DNA of 64,000 nt from positions 62,001 through 126,000 of the forward strand of contig NZ_JAIELN010000002.1 of the NCBI RefSeq assembly GCF_019753045.1, in the 5' to 3' direction. Numbering within the stretch: position 1 is the stretch's first letter; the number at the start of each line of letters is the position of its first letter. A model generated the notes under the pieces. It made no database searches. It saw only the letters and a list, made by a program, of their open reading frames with translations, and was not told where the DNA came from. Position numbers and translations under genes: made by a program. The stretch is from Hyphomicrobium sp. (GTDB lineage Bacteria > Pseudomonadota > Alphaproteobacteria > Rhizobiales > Hyphomicrobiaceae). This document shows positions 35,915 to 43,830 of the stretch, in pieces.

Positions 35915-38193
35915 GCGGCAGCTCCGAGGAACATCACATCGATCTCTTCTGGTTCAGCGCCCTCGGACGTCATCTCCGTCTCGATCGCGTAGATGAGCGA
36001 GACTCTAGCATGGTAACGTGAGCCCATGGCCTCGCCGCGTGTCGGCACGATAACGGGCTCGGGCATTTCGCCAAGCGCATAAGCAGCCGCATTGAGCCCC
36101 ATTCGCTTGTAATGTTCGACCTTGGTGATCGGCGAGTTCGAGAAGAGTTCGAGATTGTTGTGCGGAAGCCGGTCCTTCTGATGAATGACGGCGGTGCCTT
36201 TTGCCTGAATGCCGATCCCGATGCCGGAGCCGGCGAGCCGCGCCGCGCTGAGCCCGAGGAACGAGGTATCTGCCGTATGCCGCATCCGGACGACGCGGGC
36301 CGTGCAGCCGCCTTCCGTTATGCCGCCAATCAGCACCCGCAAAATCGCGGAGAGGGGATGCCCGGCGACGGTTTGAAAGAGCTTCAGGCCAAAGGCGGGG
36401 CTGATGCCGATGACGACTTCCTTCGGATTGTGGGTCGCGGCGGCGGGCCCCGTCGGCCGGTAGGCGACCCGGTTGACTTCTCCGGGCCTGAAGGCCGCTT
36501 CTACTCTCAGCACCTCCTGGCGCGTCAGCACATCGCGAATGGCGACGATTTCGTCGCGACGCTCCTCGGTGAGACGGTAGCCTGTGCCAGGCCCCTGATA
36601 ATCGTTGGGATTGTTTACGGCGCTGACGATGCGCCCGTCGCGAACGACCGCCGACGTCTGCAGATAATCGCCGGAAACGCGGAGTCTTACGAGCTTCAGC
36701 AGGTTTTCCGCCTCTTCGGTGAAGCCGCGCGCCGCAAGCGCCTTTATGACGTCGATGACCGTGATCGACCGATCGTAGATTGCTTCGCTGATTAGCGCCA
36801 CGTCGCGGCCCGAAAACGTCCGCGTTTCATCCGAGCCGGATGCGGCAACGACCGAGAGCTTCATGTCGGCGGTCGGTTTCGCGAGCCTGAGTTCTTCCAG
36901 CACCGCGCTGATCGCATCGACGGCCCGCGACCTGAGCTCCATGACGCGCGTCTCGCCGACCGGCGTAAGCCCGCCGTCTGCCTCGAAGTCGCGCTGCAGA
37001 ACCAGATAATCCTCGAGTTCCTCACCATTGAGCAGAGAGGCGTTGAACGAATTGTCGTACTTTAGAATTGAGCCGAATCCGGAACAGATGAGATCGGACC
37101 CTGCGATGAGATATGGCAGGATCTTCGCGCCGACGCGGATTTCCGATTCGGTCGCGCGAGCGTCGTTGCCGGACGCGCATTCGAGATCGAGCCAGACGGC
37201 GATCAGGTTCTCGGCCATCAATTCGCGCATGCCGCCAGGAACGGTGCACGTGACGGGCGCTCCGTCGATGCCGCCGTTCTGCGTGCCCTGCACGCCCATC
37301 GCGCGCTGCAGGCAAAGGCACCGCGCTTCGAGATAGAGCAGTGATTTGCGGTCGTGAAAGCCCATCAGCAACTCGGAGCCCGCGCCCGAGGTGCACCGCA
37401 TCTTGATGCCCCGCGAAGCGTAGGCGGCCGCGAGAAATGCTTTCGACCAAGGCGTATCGTCGCCGTCGATGAAGCTCTTTTCGGTGCCGTAGACCGACAC
37501 GGTCTCGGCGTAGGAGGTGAAGCCCGCCATGCCGATCTTGAGTTCTTCAGCTTCTTCGCTGGAGCACTGAAAGAGCGCGCCCCACCGTCCGACGGCAGCC
37601 CCGACGGCGCAGGCAACGGCGTTCGACCAGGAGTTGCGTGCAACCCGCATAGTCGTCTCGATTTCGTCGAAGCCGAGCGCCACCGCAGTTGCGGCATCAG
37701 CCGCCATCTGCAGAGGGTCGTCTTTCGCGTTCGTGACGTGCGCTTGATTGCCGGGCGTCTGCCGTGCCCGCATCTTGCTGTAGGCGAAAGCGATCTCGAG
37801 CGATGAAAGGTGGCTGACGACATCGGCGAGCTTGGCCGGCGTCATGCCGTGAGCGAGCCGAACCAGCGTCTTTCGCGGCACGTTCATGTCGACGAGCATG
37901 CGAGCCACTTCCAGAGACGGCATCGCCATCGCTTCCGGCGCGATTTCGGGATCGAGATGATACCGGGCTATGAACACATCGATCATATCGAAGTCGCGGA
38001 CGGCTATGCCATCCATGGACTCGACGACACCGTCGCCGAGCGACAGTCCCGGTTTGGGATCGAACGGACTTTTGAACGCCGAAAAACCGCTTGCAGCATC
38101 TTCTGCGGCGAACTTGTCGAGCCGAAGCGGGCGCTCGTCCCAATCGGAAAATCGCTTCCAGCGATTCGGCCGTGCCTGCGTTTCATCAGTCAT
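35911..38193 (-). CDS. B12-dependent diol dehydratase, fused large and medium subunits
   Basis: A 760-residue protein. Residues about 1-556 match the large subunit (PduC) and about 575-760 the medium subunit (PduD). All seven active-site residues I can align to the Klebsiella enzyme are present at a constant offset of nine: Gln150, His152, Glu179, Glu230, Gln305, Asp344 and Ser371. The medium part has 'GSGIGIGIQAKGTAVIHQKD' and lacks the PduD N-terminal encapsulation tail. The enzyme uses adenosylcobalamin to convert 1,2-diols or glycerol to aldehydes. Start ATG 38193 begins the conserved protein; the longer frame to 38340 is not supported. No reactivase (DdrAB/PduGH) gene is in the window. 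Confidence 0.93.
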   Translation of the reverse strand: MTDETQARPNRWKRFSDWDERPLRLDKFAAEDAASGFSAFKSPFDPKPGLSLGDGVVESMDGIAVRDFDMIDVFIARYHLDPEIAPEAMAMPSLEVARMLVDMNVPRKTLVRLAHGMTPAKLADVVSHLSSLEIAFAYSKMRARQTPGNQAHVTNAKDDPLQMAADAATAVALGFDEIETTMRVARNSWSNAVACAVGAAVGRWGALFQCSSEEAEELKIGMAGFTSYAETVSVYGTEKSFIDGDDTPWSKAFLAAAYASRGIKMRCTSGAGSELLMGFHDRKSLLYLEARCLCLQRAMGVQGTQNGGIDGAPVTCTVPGGMRELMAENLIAVWLDLECASGNDARATESEIRVGAKILPYLIAGSDLICSGFGSILKYDNSFNASLLNGEELEDYLVLQRDFEADGGLTPVGETRVMELRSRAVDAISAVLEELRLAKPTADMKLSVVAASGSDETRTFSGRDVALISEAIYDRSITVIDVIKALAARGFTEEAENLLKLVRLRVSGDYLQTSAVVRDGRIVSAVNNPNDYQGPGTGYRLTEERRDEIVAIRDVLTRQEVLRVEAAFRPGEVNRVAYRPTGPAAATHNPKEVVIGISPAFGLKLFQTVAGHPLSAILRVLIGGITEGGCTARVVRMRHTADTSFLGLSAARLAGSGIGIGIQAKGTAVIHQKDRLPHNNLELFSNSPITKVEHYKRMGLNAAAYALGEMPEPVIVPTRGEAMGSRYHARVSLIYAIETEMTSEGAEPEEIDVMFLGAAA

Positions 38194-38251
38194 GCTTGTT
38201 TTCTCGACGATGGAGAGCCCGATTGCAATCGGAACTGACGTTACTCTGAGC

Positions 38252-38303
38252 GCGGCCACGGGATTTGACCAGAGCGGCCCCGAAGTTGACGGGGTTCGCG
38301 GCC
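38252..38303. promoter_or_regulatory. Triple GCGGCC direct repeats in divergent promoter region
   Basis: GCGGCC occurs at 38252-38257, 38274-38279 and 38298-38303, spaced 22 and 24 bp, about two helical turns. The first two sit in longer related stretches, each ending in TTGAC about ten bases on. They lie in the 239-bp gap between the divergent diol dehydratase and aminotransferase genes, so could be regulator sites. The GC-rich background makes chance likely. Confidence 0.25.
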
Positions 38304-38432
38304 AGGGGCTGATGACAAACTGAACAGACCCCTCTTCCAAGGGTCAAGCTGTTGCCGGCGGCGTACCCTATATTAGTCGAAACCGATGCGGATACGCAGC
38401 CCATTTGTCAGGGAGCTTGCCCAAGGGGCCCT

Positions 38433-39770
38433 ATGGAAGCTACGCGAAAAATTCTCGACCTCAACGCCTTCGACATGAACGCAGCCGACAAGCTGCCTCC
38501 CGCGGTCACGAGCCTCGTCAAACGCCGGAAGCAGACATTCGGGCCGACTTCGATGCTGTTTTACGAACGGCCGTTGAACCTCGTCCGGGCCGAGGGCGTC
38601 TGGCTCCACGATGCCGATGGCACGCGCTATCTCGACGCTTACAACAACGTGCCGTCAGTCGGGCACTGTCATCCCCGCGTCGTCGAAGCCATATCGCGGC
38701 AGCTCGGCACGCTGAACACCCACACGCGTTACCTCTATGACAATATCTACACGTATGCCGAACGCCTTCTGGCCACGATGCCCGAGCCGGTCTCGAATAT
38801 CGTATTTACGTGCACAGGCAGCGAAAGCGGCGATCTCGCGCTGCGCATCGCCCGCGCGGTGACAGGCGGCAAGGGCTTCATCGTGACCGAGAACGCCTAT
38901 CACGGTAACACCACGGCCGTGACGGAAATATCGCCATCGTCCGCGAGCGCCGAGCCGCGGCCGCCGTACGTGTTCCTCGTGCCCGCGCCGGACACGTATC
39001 GCCACGGCAGCGAAGCCATTGGACCCAAATTCGCCGAGGACATACGCAAAGCCATCGCAGCCATGGAGAAAGCGGGCATTCGTCTCGCCGGGTTCATCGC
39101 CGACAGCATCTTTTCGAGCGACGGTGTCTACCCGGGCGAGCCGGGATTTCTGGCCGAAGCGGTCGCGGCAGTCCGCGACGCGGGCGGCGTCTACATCGCC
39201 GATGAGGTTCAGCCAGGCTTCGGCCGCACCGGCGAGAAAATGTGGGGTTTCGCCCGCCACGGCGTGGTGCCCGACATGGTCGTAATGGGAAAACCGATGG
39301 GCAACGGCTTCCCGATGGGCGGCGTCGCTGTCAAACCCGCTATGCTCGAGTCATTCGGCTCGAGGTCCGGGTACTTCAACACATTCGGCGGCAATCCGGT
39401 CGCGGCGGCCGCGGGACTGGCAGTATTGGACGTCCTGAACGAAGAAGGCCTGCAGGAAAACGCCCTTGATACCGGCGCCTATCTGCGCACAGAGCTTCGT
39501 ATTGCCGGCGGAAACGGCGAACGCGTCGGGGACGTGCGCGGCTCCGGCCTCTATATAGGCGTCGAACTCGTGAAGGATAAGGCGTCAGCCGAGCCCGATC
39601 GCGCCCTCGCTGAGAGAATCGTCAACGGCATGCGCGAGCGCAATATCCTGATCGGGATAGCAGGCGGTCACGGCAACGTCTTGAAGATCCGTCCGCCGCT
39701 CTGCTTTACTCGGGAGCATGCAGATATCTTCATCGATGGCTTCAGAAGCACATTGGCAAAGGTACTCTGA
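38433..39770 (+). CDS. Class-III aminotransferase fold enzyme, phospho-lyase-like
   Basis: A 445-residue PLP enzyme with the PLP lysine Lys287 in 'VMGKPMGNGFP' and 'IADEVQPGFGRTG' upstream. The segments 'YLDAYNNVPSVGHCHPRVV', 'LNTHTRYLYDNIYTYAERL' and 'CTGSESGDLALRIAR' closely resemble ethanolamine-phosphate and phosphohydroxylysine phospho-lyases (AGXT2L family) rather than plain omega-transaminases. Such enzymes cleave amino-alcohol phosphates to an aldehyde, ammonia and phosphate. An ordinary transaminase role cannot be excluded. ATG 38433 has AAGGGG a few bases upstream; the longer frame from 38352 is not needed. It is followed 24 bases later by an aldehyde dehydrogenase gene. Confidence 0.85.
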   Translation: MEATRKILDLNAFDMNAADKLPPAVTSLVKRRKQTFGPTSMLFYERPLNLVRAEGVWLHDADGTRYLDAYNNVPSVGHCHPRVVEAISRQLGTLNTHTRYLYDNIYTYAERLLATMPEPVSNIVFTCTGSESGDLALRIARAVTGGKGFIVTENAYHGNTTAVTEISPSSASAEPRPPYVFLVPAPDTYRHGSEAIGPKFAEDIRKAIAAMEKAGIRLAGFIADSIFSSDGVYPGEPGFLAEAVAAVRDAGGVYIADEVQPGFGRTGEKMWGFARHGVVPDMVVMGKPMGNGFPMGGVAVKPAMLESFGSRSGYFNTFGGNPVAAAAGLAVLDVLNEEGLQENALDTGAYLRTELRIAGGNGERVGDVRGSGLYIGVELVKDKASAEPDRALAERIVNGMRERNILIGIAGGHGNVLKIRPPLCFTREHADIFIDGFRSTLAKVL

Positions 39771-39794
39771 AACCCGATCGATCACGGATCTAGG

Positions 39795-41273
39795 ATGCAA
39801 TCGAAACTTTTCATCGATGGAAAGTGGTGTGACGCGCTGGGCGCTCGCACGCTCGACGTCGTCAACCCGGCCAACGAACGAACCTTCCACCGCTGCGCCG
39901 CCGGATCAGCAGCGGACATCGACGCGGCAGTAGCAGCTGCAAAAGCCGCAATGGCCGGCCCATGGTCGCGCACGACCGGCCGGGACCGCGCCGCATTACT
40001 TCGCGCGATTGGCGCGGCGATCGAGGAGCAGAAGCAAGCGCTCGCCGAGATCGAGGTGAGAGACAACGGCAAGCCCCTGCCTGAAGCACTATGGGACATC
40101 GGCGACGCCGCCTATTGCTTCAATCTCTACGCAACGTACGCTGAGGAATTGGACGCGCGCCAAGGCGAAATCATCGGCGTTCCGGACGCGCGTTTTCAGT
40201 CGCGCGTCAAATACATGCCCGCAGGCGTGGCTGGGCTCATCGTGCCGTGGAATTATCCCCTGTTGATGGCGGCGTGGAAGGTCGCGCCGGCAATCGCGGC
40301 AGGATGTGCGGTCGTGCTGAAGCCGTCCGAGTATACGCCGCTGACGGCGCTCGAACTCGCGCGCATCGCAGCAGAAGTCGGGCTGCCGAATGGCGTCTTG
40401 AACGTCGTCACGGGCTATGGTGCGGACGCCGGCGCGCGCCTCGCCTCCCATCCCGACGTCCGCAAGTTGGCCTTCACGGGCTCCGTCCAGACGGGCATCG
40501 CGGTCGCATCCGCTGCGGCGCGCGACGTCAAAAGCATCAGCCTGGAGCTTGGAGGAAAATCGCCGATCATCATCTTCGACGATGCCGATATCGAGCAGGC
40601 CGTCGAATGGGTGATGTTTGGAATCTTCTGGAACCAGGGACAAGTCTGCAGCGCCACATCTCGGATGATCGTCGAGAAGGGCATCGCGCCGAAGCTCATC
40701 GACCGGCTCTCAGTGGAAGCCAAGAAAATCACGATCGGCGACGGCATGGCGCCGGGCACGCTGTTGGGACCGCTCGTCAGCAAAACCCAATATGACAAGG
40801 TGCTCGGATATATCGATGCTGGAAAGAGCGAGGCAACGCTCGTCACCGGCGGCGGGCGGCCCTCGCATCTCAACGAAGGCTACTTCCTGGAGCCGACGAT
40901 CTTCGCGGATGTGCCACCCTCAGCGCGAATTTGGCGCGAGGAGATTTTCGGTCCCGTCCTCGCCGTCACGACGTTCGATACGGAAGACCAAGCCCTGACC
41001 TTGGCCAATGATAGCGAGTTCGGCTTGGCAGCAGCCGTCATGTCGGGCGACTTGAAGAGGGCGGAACGCGTCGCCGACGCTTTCGAAGCCGGCGTCGTCT
41101 GGATCAATTGCTCGCAACCGAATTTTCTCGAGCCACCTTGGGGCGGCGTGAAAAAAAGCGGCGTCGGTCGCGAGCTTGGAACGTGGGGACTGAACAACTT
41201 CCTCGAGCCGAAGCAGATCACCGCCTACACGACCCGTGAGCCGTGGGGCTGGTACCTGAAGGGCGGCGGCTGA
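39795..41273 (+). CDS. Aminoaldehyde/betaine-aldehyde dehydrogenase (ALDH10-like)
   Basis: A 492-residue NAD-dependent aldehyde dehydrogenase with catalytic Cys285 and the general-base Glu in 'LELGGKSP'. The stretch 'FWNQGQVCSATSRMIVE' is characteristic of the plant-type ALDH10 group (betaine aldehyde and aminoaldehyde dehydrogenases), and 'VPWNYPLLMAAWKVAPA' is the cofactor-domain motif. It would oxidise the aldehyde made by the adjacent phospho-lyase-like enzyme or by polyamine catabolism. It forms a two-gene unit with that enzyme. It converges with an ABC-2 permease gene nine bases away. Confidence 0.9.
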   Translation: MQSKLFIDGKWCDALGARTLDVVNPANERTFHRCAAGSAADIDAAVAAAKAAMAGPWSRTTGRDRAALLRAIGAAIEEQKQALAEIEVRDNGKPLPEALWDIGDAAYCFNLYATYAEELDARQGEIIGVPDARFQSRVKYMPAGVAGLIVPWNYPLLMAAWKVAPAIAAGCAVVLKPSEYTPLTALELARIAAEVGLPNGVLNVVTGYGADAGARLASHPDVRKLAFTGSVQTGIAVASAAARDVKSISLELGGKSPIIIFDDADIEQAVEWVMFGIFWNQGQVCSATSRMIVEKGIAPKLIDRLSVEAKKITIGDGMAPGTLLGPLVSKTQYDKVLGYIDAGKSEATLVTGGGRPSHLNEGYFLEPTIFADVPPSARIWREEIFGPVLAVTTFDTEDQALTLANDSEFGLAAAVMSGDLKRAERVADAFEAGVVWINCSQPNFLEPPWGGVKKSGVGRELGTWGLNNFLEPKQITAYTTREPWGWYLKGGG

Positions 41274-41282
41274 CGAACCAAG

Positions 41283-42044
41283 TCACGCCTTGAGACGGTA
41301 TCCCGTCCTGAAGATCCACCAGGCGACAGCCATGCAGGCAGCAAGGAACAACGACGTCATCAGAAGGCTTACGCCGACATTCACGTCGGAGATTTCAAAG
41401 AAGCTCCAGCGAAAGCCGCTGATCAAATAGACGACGGGATTGAAGAGCGTCACGGTTTGCCAGAAAGGGGGCAGCATCTTTACCGAATAAAAGGTGCCGC
41501 CGAGAAACGTCAGCGGCGTGATGACGAGCAGCGGAATGATCTGAAGCTTCTCGAATCCGTCGGCCCAGATCCCGATGATGAAACCGAGCATGCTGAAGGT
41601 TATCGCGGTAAGCAGTAGGAATAGGATCATCCAGAAGGGATGCGCGATGCGCAACGGCACGAAGAGGCTTGCCGTGATCAACACGAGCAGCCCGAGGATG
41701 ACCGATTTCGTCGCCGCAGCGCCGACATATCCGAGAACGATCTCGAAGGCCGAAACCGGTGCGGAAAGATGCTCGTATATGGTCCCGGTGAAGCGCGGGA
41801 AGTAGATGCCGAACGAGGCGTTGAGAGTGCTCTGCGTCAGAAGCAGCATCATCACGAGACCGGGAACGATGAACGCTCCGTAGTCGATTCCATCCACCTG
41901 CGAAATGCGCGAGCCGATCGCCGAGCCGAAGACGATAAAATAAAGACACGTCGAGAGCACAGGCGAGACGATGCTCTGCATGAGCGTGCGTCCCCAGCGG
42001 GACATCTCGAAACCGTATATTGCGCGGACAGCCTCGATATTCAT
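41283..42044 (-). CDS. ABC-2 type transporter permease
   Basis: A 253-residue membrane protein with six hydrophobic segments and the ABC-2 signature region '[20 protein letters not shown]'. It resembles the YadH group of exporters. The start overlaps the ATPase stop by four bases (42041-42044), so the two are coupled. Substrate unknown. Its stop lies nine bases from the stop of the convergent aldehyde dehydrogenase gene. Confidence 0.9.
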   Translation of the reverse strand: MNIEAVRAIYGFEMSRWGRTLMQSIVSPVLSTCLYFIVFGSAIGSRISQVDGIDYGAFIVPGLVMMLLLTQSTLNASFGIYFPRFTGTIYEHLSAPVSAFEIVLGYVGAAATKSVILGLLVLITASLFVPLRIAHPFWMILFLLLTAITFSMLGFIIGIWADGFEKLQIIPLLVITPLTFLGGTFYSVKMLPPFWQTVTLFNPVVYLISGFRWSFFEISDVNVGVSLLMTSLFLAACMAVAWWIFRTGYRLKA

Positions 42045-42967
42045 CGCTTTTCCCTCACGAGATCGACGAAAATGTCTTCGAGCGAACTCTGCATCGTCGA
42101 CAGATCTTTGAATGTCACGCCTGTCGCTCGCATATCGTTTAGGAGCGCGGTGATGCCCGTCCGCTCGGCTCGCGTGTCGTAGGTGTAGGTCAGTTCGTTA
42201 CAGTCGGCGCCGAGGTGCAAATCGTAGGCGCCGAGCCCTGCCGGTATTTCCGTCAGCGGTGCGGACAGCTGCAGGACGAGCTGCTTCTTGCCGAGCTTAC
42301 GCATCAGCTCGTTCTTTTCTTCGACGAGAATGATCTCGCCCTTGGCGATGACGCCGACGCGGTCGGCCATCTCCTCGGCTTCTTCGATGTAATGCGTCGT
42401 CAGGATGATTGTCACGCCTTCGGCGCGAAGATCTCTCACGATCTGCCACATCTCGCGCCGAAGCTCGACATCGACGCCCGCGGTCGGCTCATCGAGAAAC
42501 AAAATGCGTGGTTCGTGCGCCAACGCTTTCGCGATCAGCAGCCGGCGCTTCATGCCGCCCGAAAGCGTCATGATCCGGCTGTCTTTCTTGTCCCAAAGCG
42601 AAAGTGAACGTAGCACCTTCTCGACGTAGGCATGGTCGCGCGGCTTGCCGAACAGTCCGCGGCTGAAGTTGACCGTCGCCCACGGAGTTTCGAACATATC
42701 TGTCGCGAGTTCTTGCGGCACGAGACCGATCATCGCGCGCACGGCGCGATAATCGGCCACGATACTCATGCCGTCGACGGTGATTTCCCCCGCCGTGGGA
42801 TTGACGATCCCGCAGATGCAGCCGATCAGCGTTGTCTTGCCTGCGCCGTTAGGCCCGAGAAGAGCAAAAATCTCTCCTCGGTTGACTTCGAGATTGATGT
42901 CTTTGAGGGCCGTGAATCCCGAAGCGTACGTCTTGGAAAGATGTTCGACACGGATGACTGCTGGCAT
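42041..42967 (-). CDS. ABC-2 type exporter ATPase
   Basis: A 308-residue ATPase with Walker A 'GPNGAGKT' at residues 38-45, signature '[16 protein letters not shown]', Walker B '[12 protein letters not shown]' and '[15 protein letters not shown]', all of the CcmA/YadG exporter class. ATG 42967 starts '[14 protein letters not shown]'; a start 22 codons upstream adds no conserved sequence. It pairs with the overlapping permease gene. Confidence 0.92.
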   Translation of the reverse strand: MPAVIRVEHLSKTYASGFTALKDINLEVNRGEIFALLGPNGAGKTTLIGCICGIVNPTAGEITVDGMSIVADYRAVRAMIGLVPQELATDMFETPWATVNFSRGLFGKPRDHAYVEKVLRSLSLWDKKDSRIMTLSGGMKRRLLIAKALAHEPRILFLDEPTAGVDVELRREMWQIVRDLRAEGVTIILTTHYIEEAEEMADRVGVIAKGEIILVEEKNELMRKLGKKQLVLQLSAPLTEIPAGLGAYDLHLGADCNELTYTYDTRAERTGITALLNDMRATGVTFKDLSTMQSSLEDIFVDLVREKR

Positions 42968-43029
42968 CAATTGTCTCTGTGCGATGGCGTGCCTCGACCC
43001 GGCACGCATCGCAGCGTCTGCTATCGTTG

Positions 43030-43779
43030 TCAACGGGCTCCGCCGGAAGCCGTCAGTCTATCGCCGGTAATCCAGCCGGACGCGTCGGATGCGAGAAATA
43101 CGACGACCTTCGCGATGTCATCCGGTTGGCCGACGCGTCCCAGTGGCGTTTGCTGAACCGCGTGCGTCTCGAAGTCGGTTCCGAGAACTCCCATTGTATG
43201 AACGCCCTCGGTTTCGACGAGACCCGGAGCAATTGTATTCACGCGAATTTTCTTCGGCCCAAGCTCTGCCGCGAGCACCCGAGTCACGGCATCGACGGCA
43301 CCCTTGGTCGCCGAGTAGAGCACGGTGTTCGGAAACGCAGCGAGGCTGACGACAGAACTGACATTGATGATGCTGCCCCCTTCAGGTCCGAAATGCTTTG
43401 CGGCTTCCCGTGCGGCCAGGATCGTGCCGAGAACGTTTATGTTGAACTGGCGATGGAACTCGCTGTCGGTCACGGCTTCGAGCGGCTGAAACGCATAGAC
43501 GCCGGCGTTGTTGACGAGAATGTCGATCGAGCCGAAGGCCTTTTTGGTTTCGGCAAAAATGGCTTCGACGTCCTGTGCTTTTGCGACGTCGCCCTTGACG
43601 GCAATCGCCTTGCCACCTTTGCTCTTGATATCCGCGACGACTTTTTCAGCCCCTTCCTTGCTCGACGCATAGTTCACCGCGACGGCTGCGCCTGCTGCCG
43701 CGAGGGCTCGTGAGATTTCGGCTCCAATGCCTTTTGAGGCGCCGGTCACGATTGCAACTTTTCCTTTGAGATCAGACAT
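43030..43779 (-). CDS. Short-chain dehydrogenase/reductase
   Basis: A 249-residue SDR with 'TGASKGIG' at residues 12-19, 'NNAG' at 90-93, Ser141 or Ser142, Tyr155 and Lys159 ('VLYSATKGA'). It resembles FabG or glucose-1-dehydrogenase-like reductases; substrate unknown. ATG 43779 is chosen for GGAGAG just upstream, and an upstream in-frame Met at 43818 is less likely. It lies 51 bases beyond the stop of the RND permease gene on the same strand, so it may be read from the efflux transcript. Confidence 0.87.
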   Translation of the reverse strand: MSDLKGKVAIVTGASKGIGAEISRALAAAGAAVAVNYASSKEGAEKVVADIKSKGGKAIAVKGDVAKAQDVEAIFAETKKAFGSIDILVNNAGVYAFQPLEAVTDSEFHRQFNINVLGTILAAREAAKHFGPEGGSIINVSSVVSLAAFPNTVLYSATKGAVDAVTRVLAAELGPKKIRVNTIAPGLVETEGVHTMGVLGTDFETHAVQQTPLGRVGQPDDIAKVVVFLASDASGWITGDRLTASGGAR

Positions 43780-43830
43780 TCTTTCTCTCCATATTTGGAC
43801 TTCGGGGGGAAGCGCCAAGTTTCGGTCGTG

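Noticed and set aside
38340-38356. Sigma-54-like GG-N10-GC element before the aminotransferase gene
   Set aside because: Only the GG and GC dinucleotides fit; the flanking bases do not match the consensus, so chance is likely.
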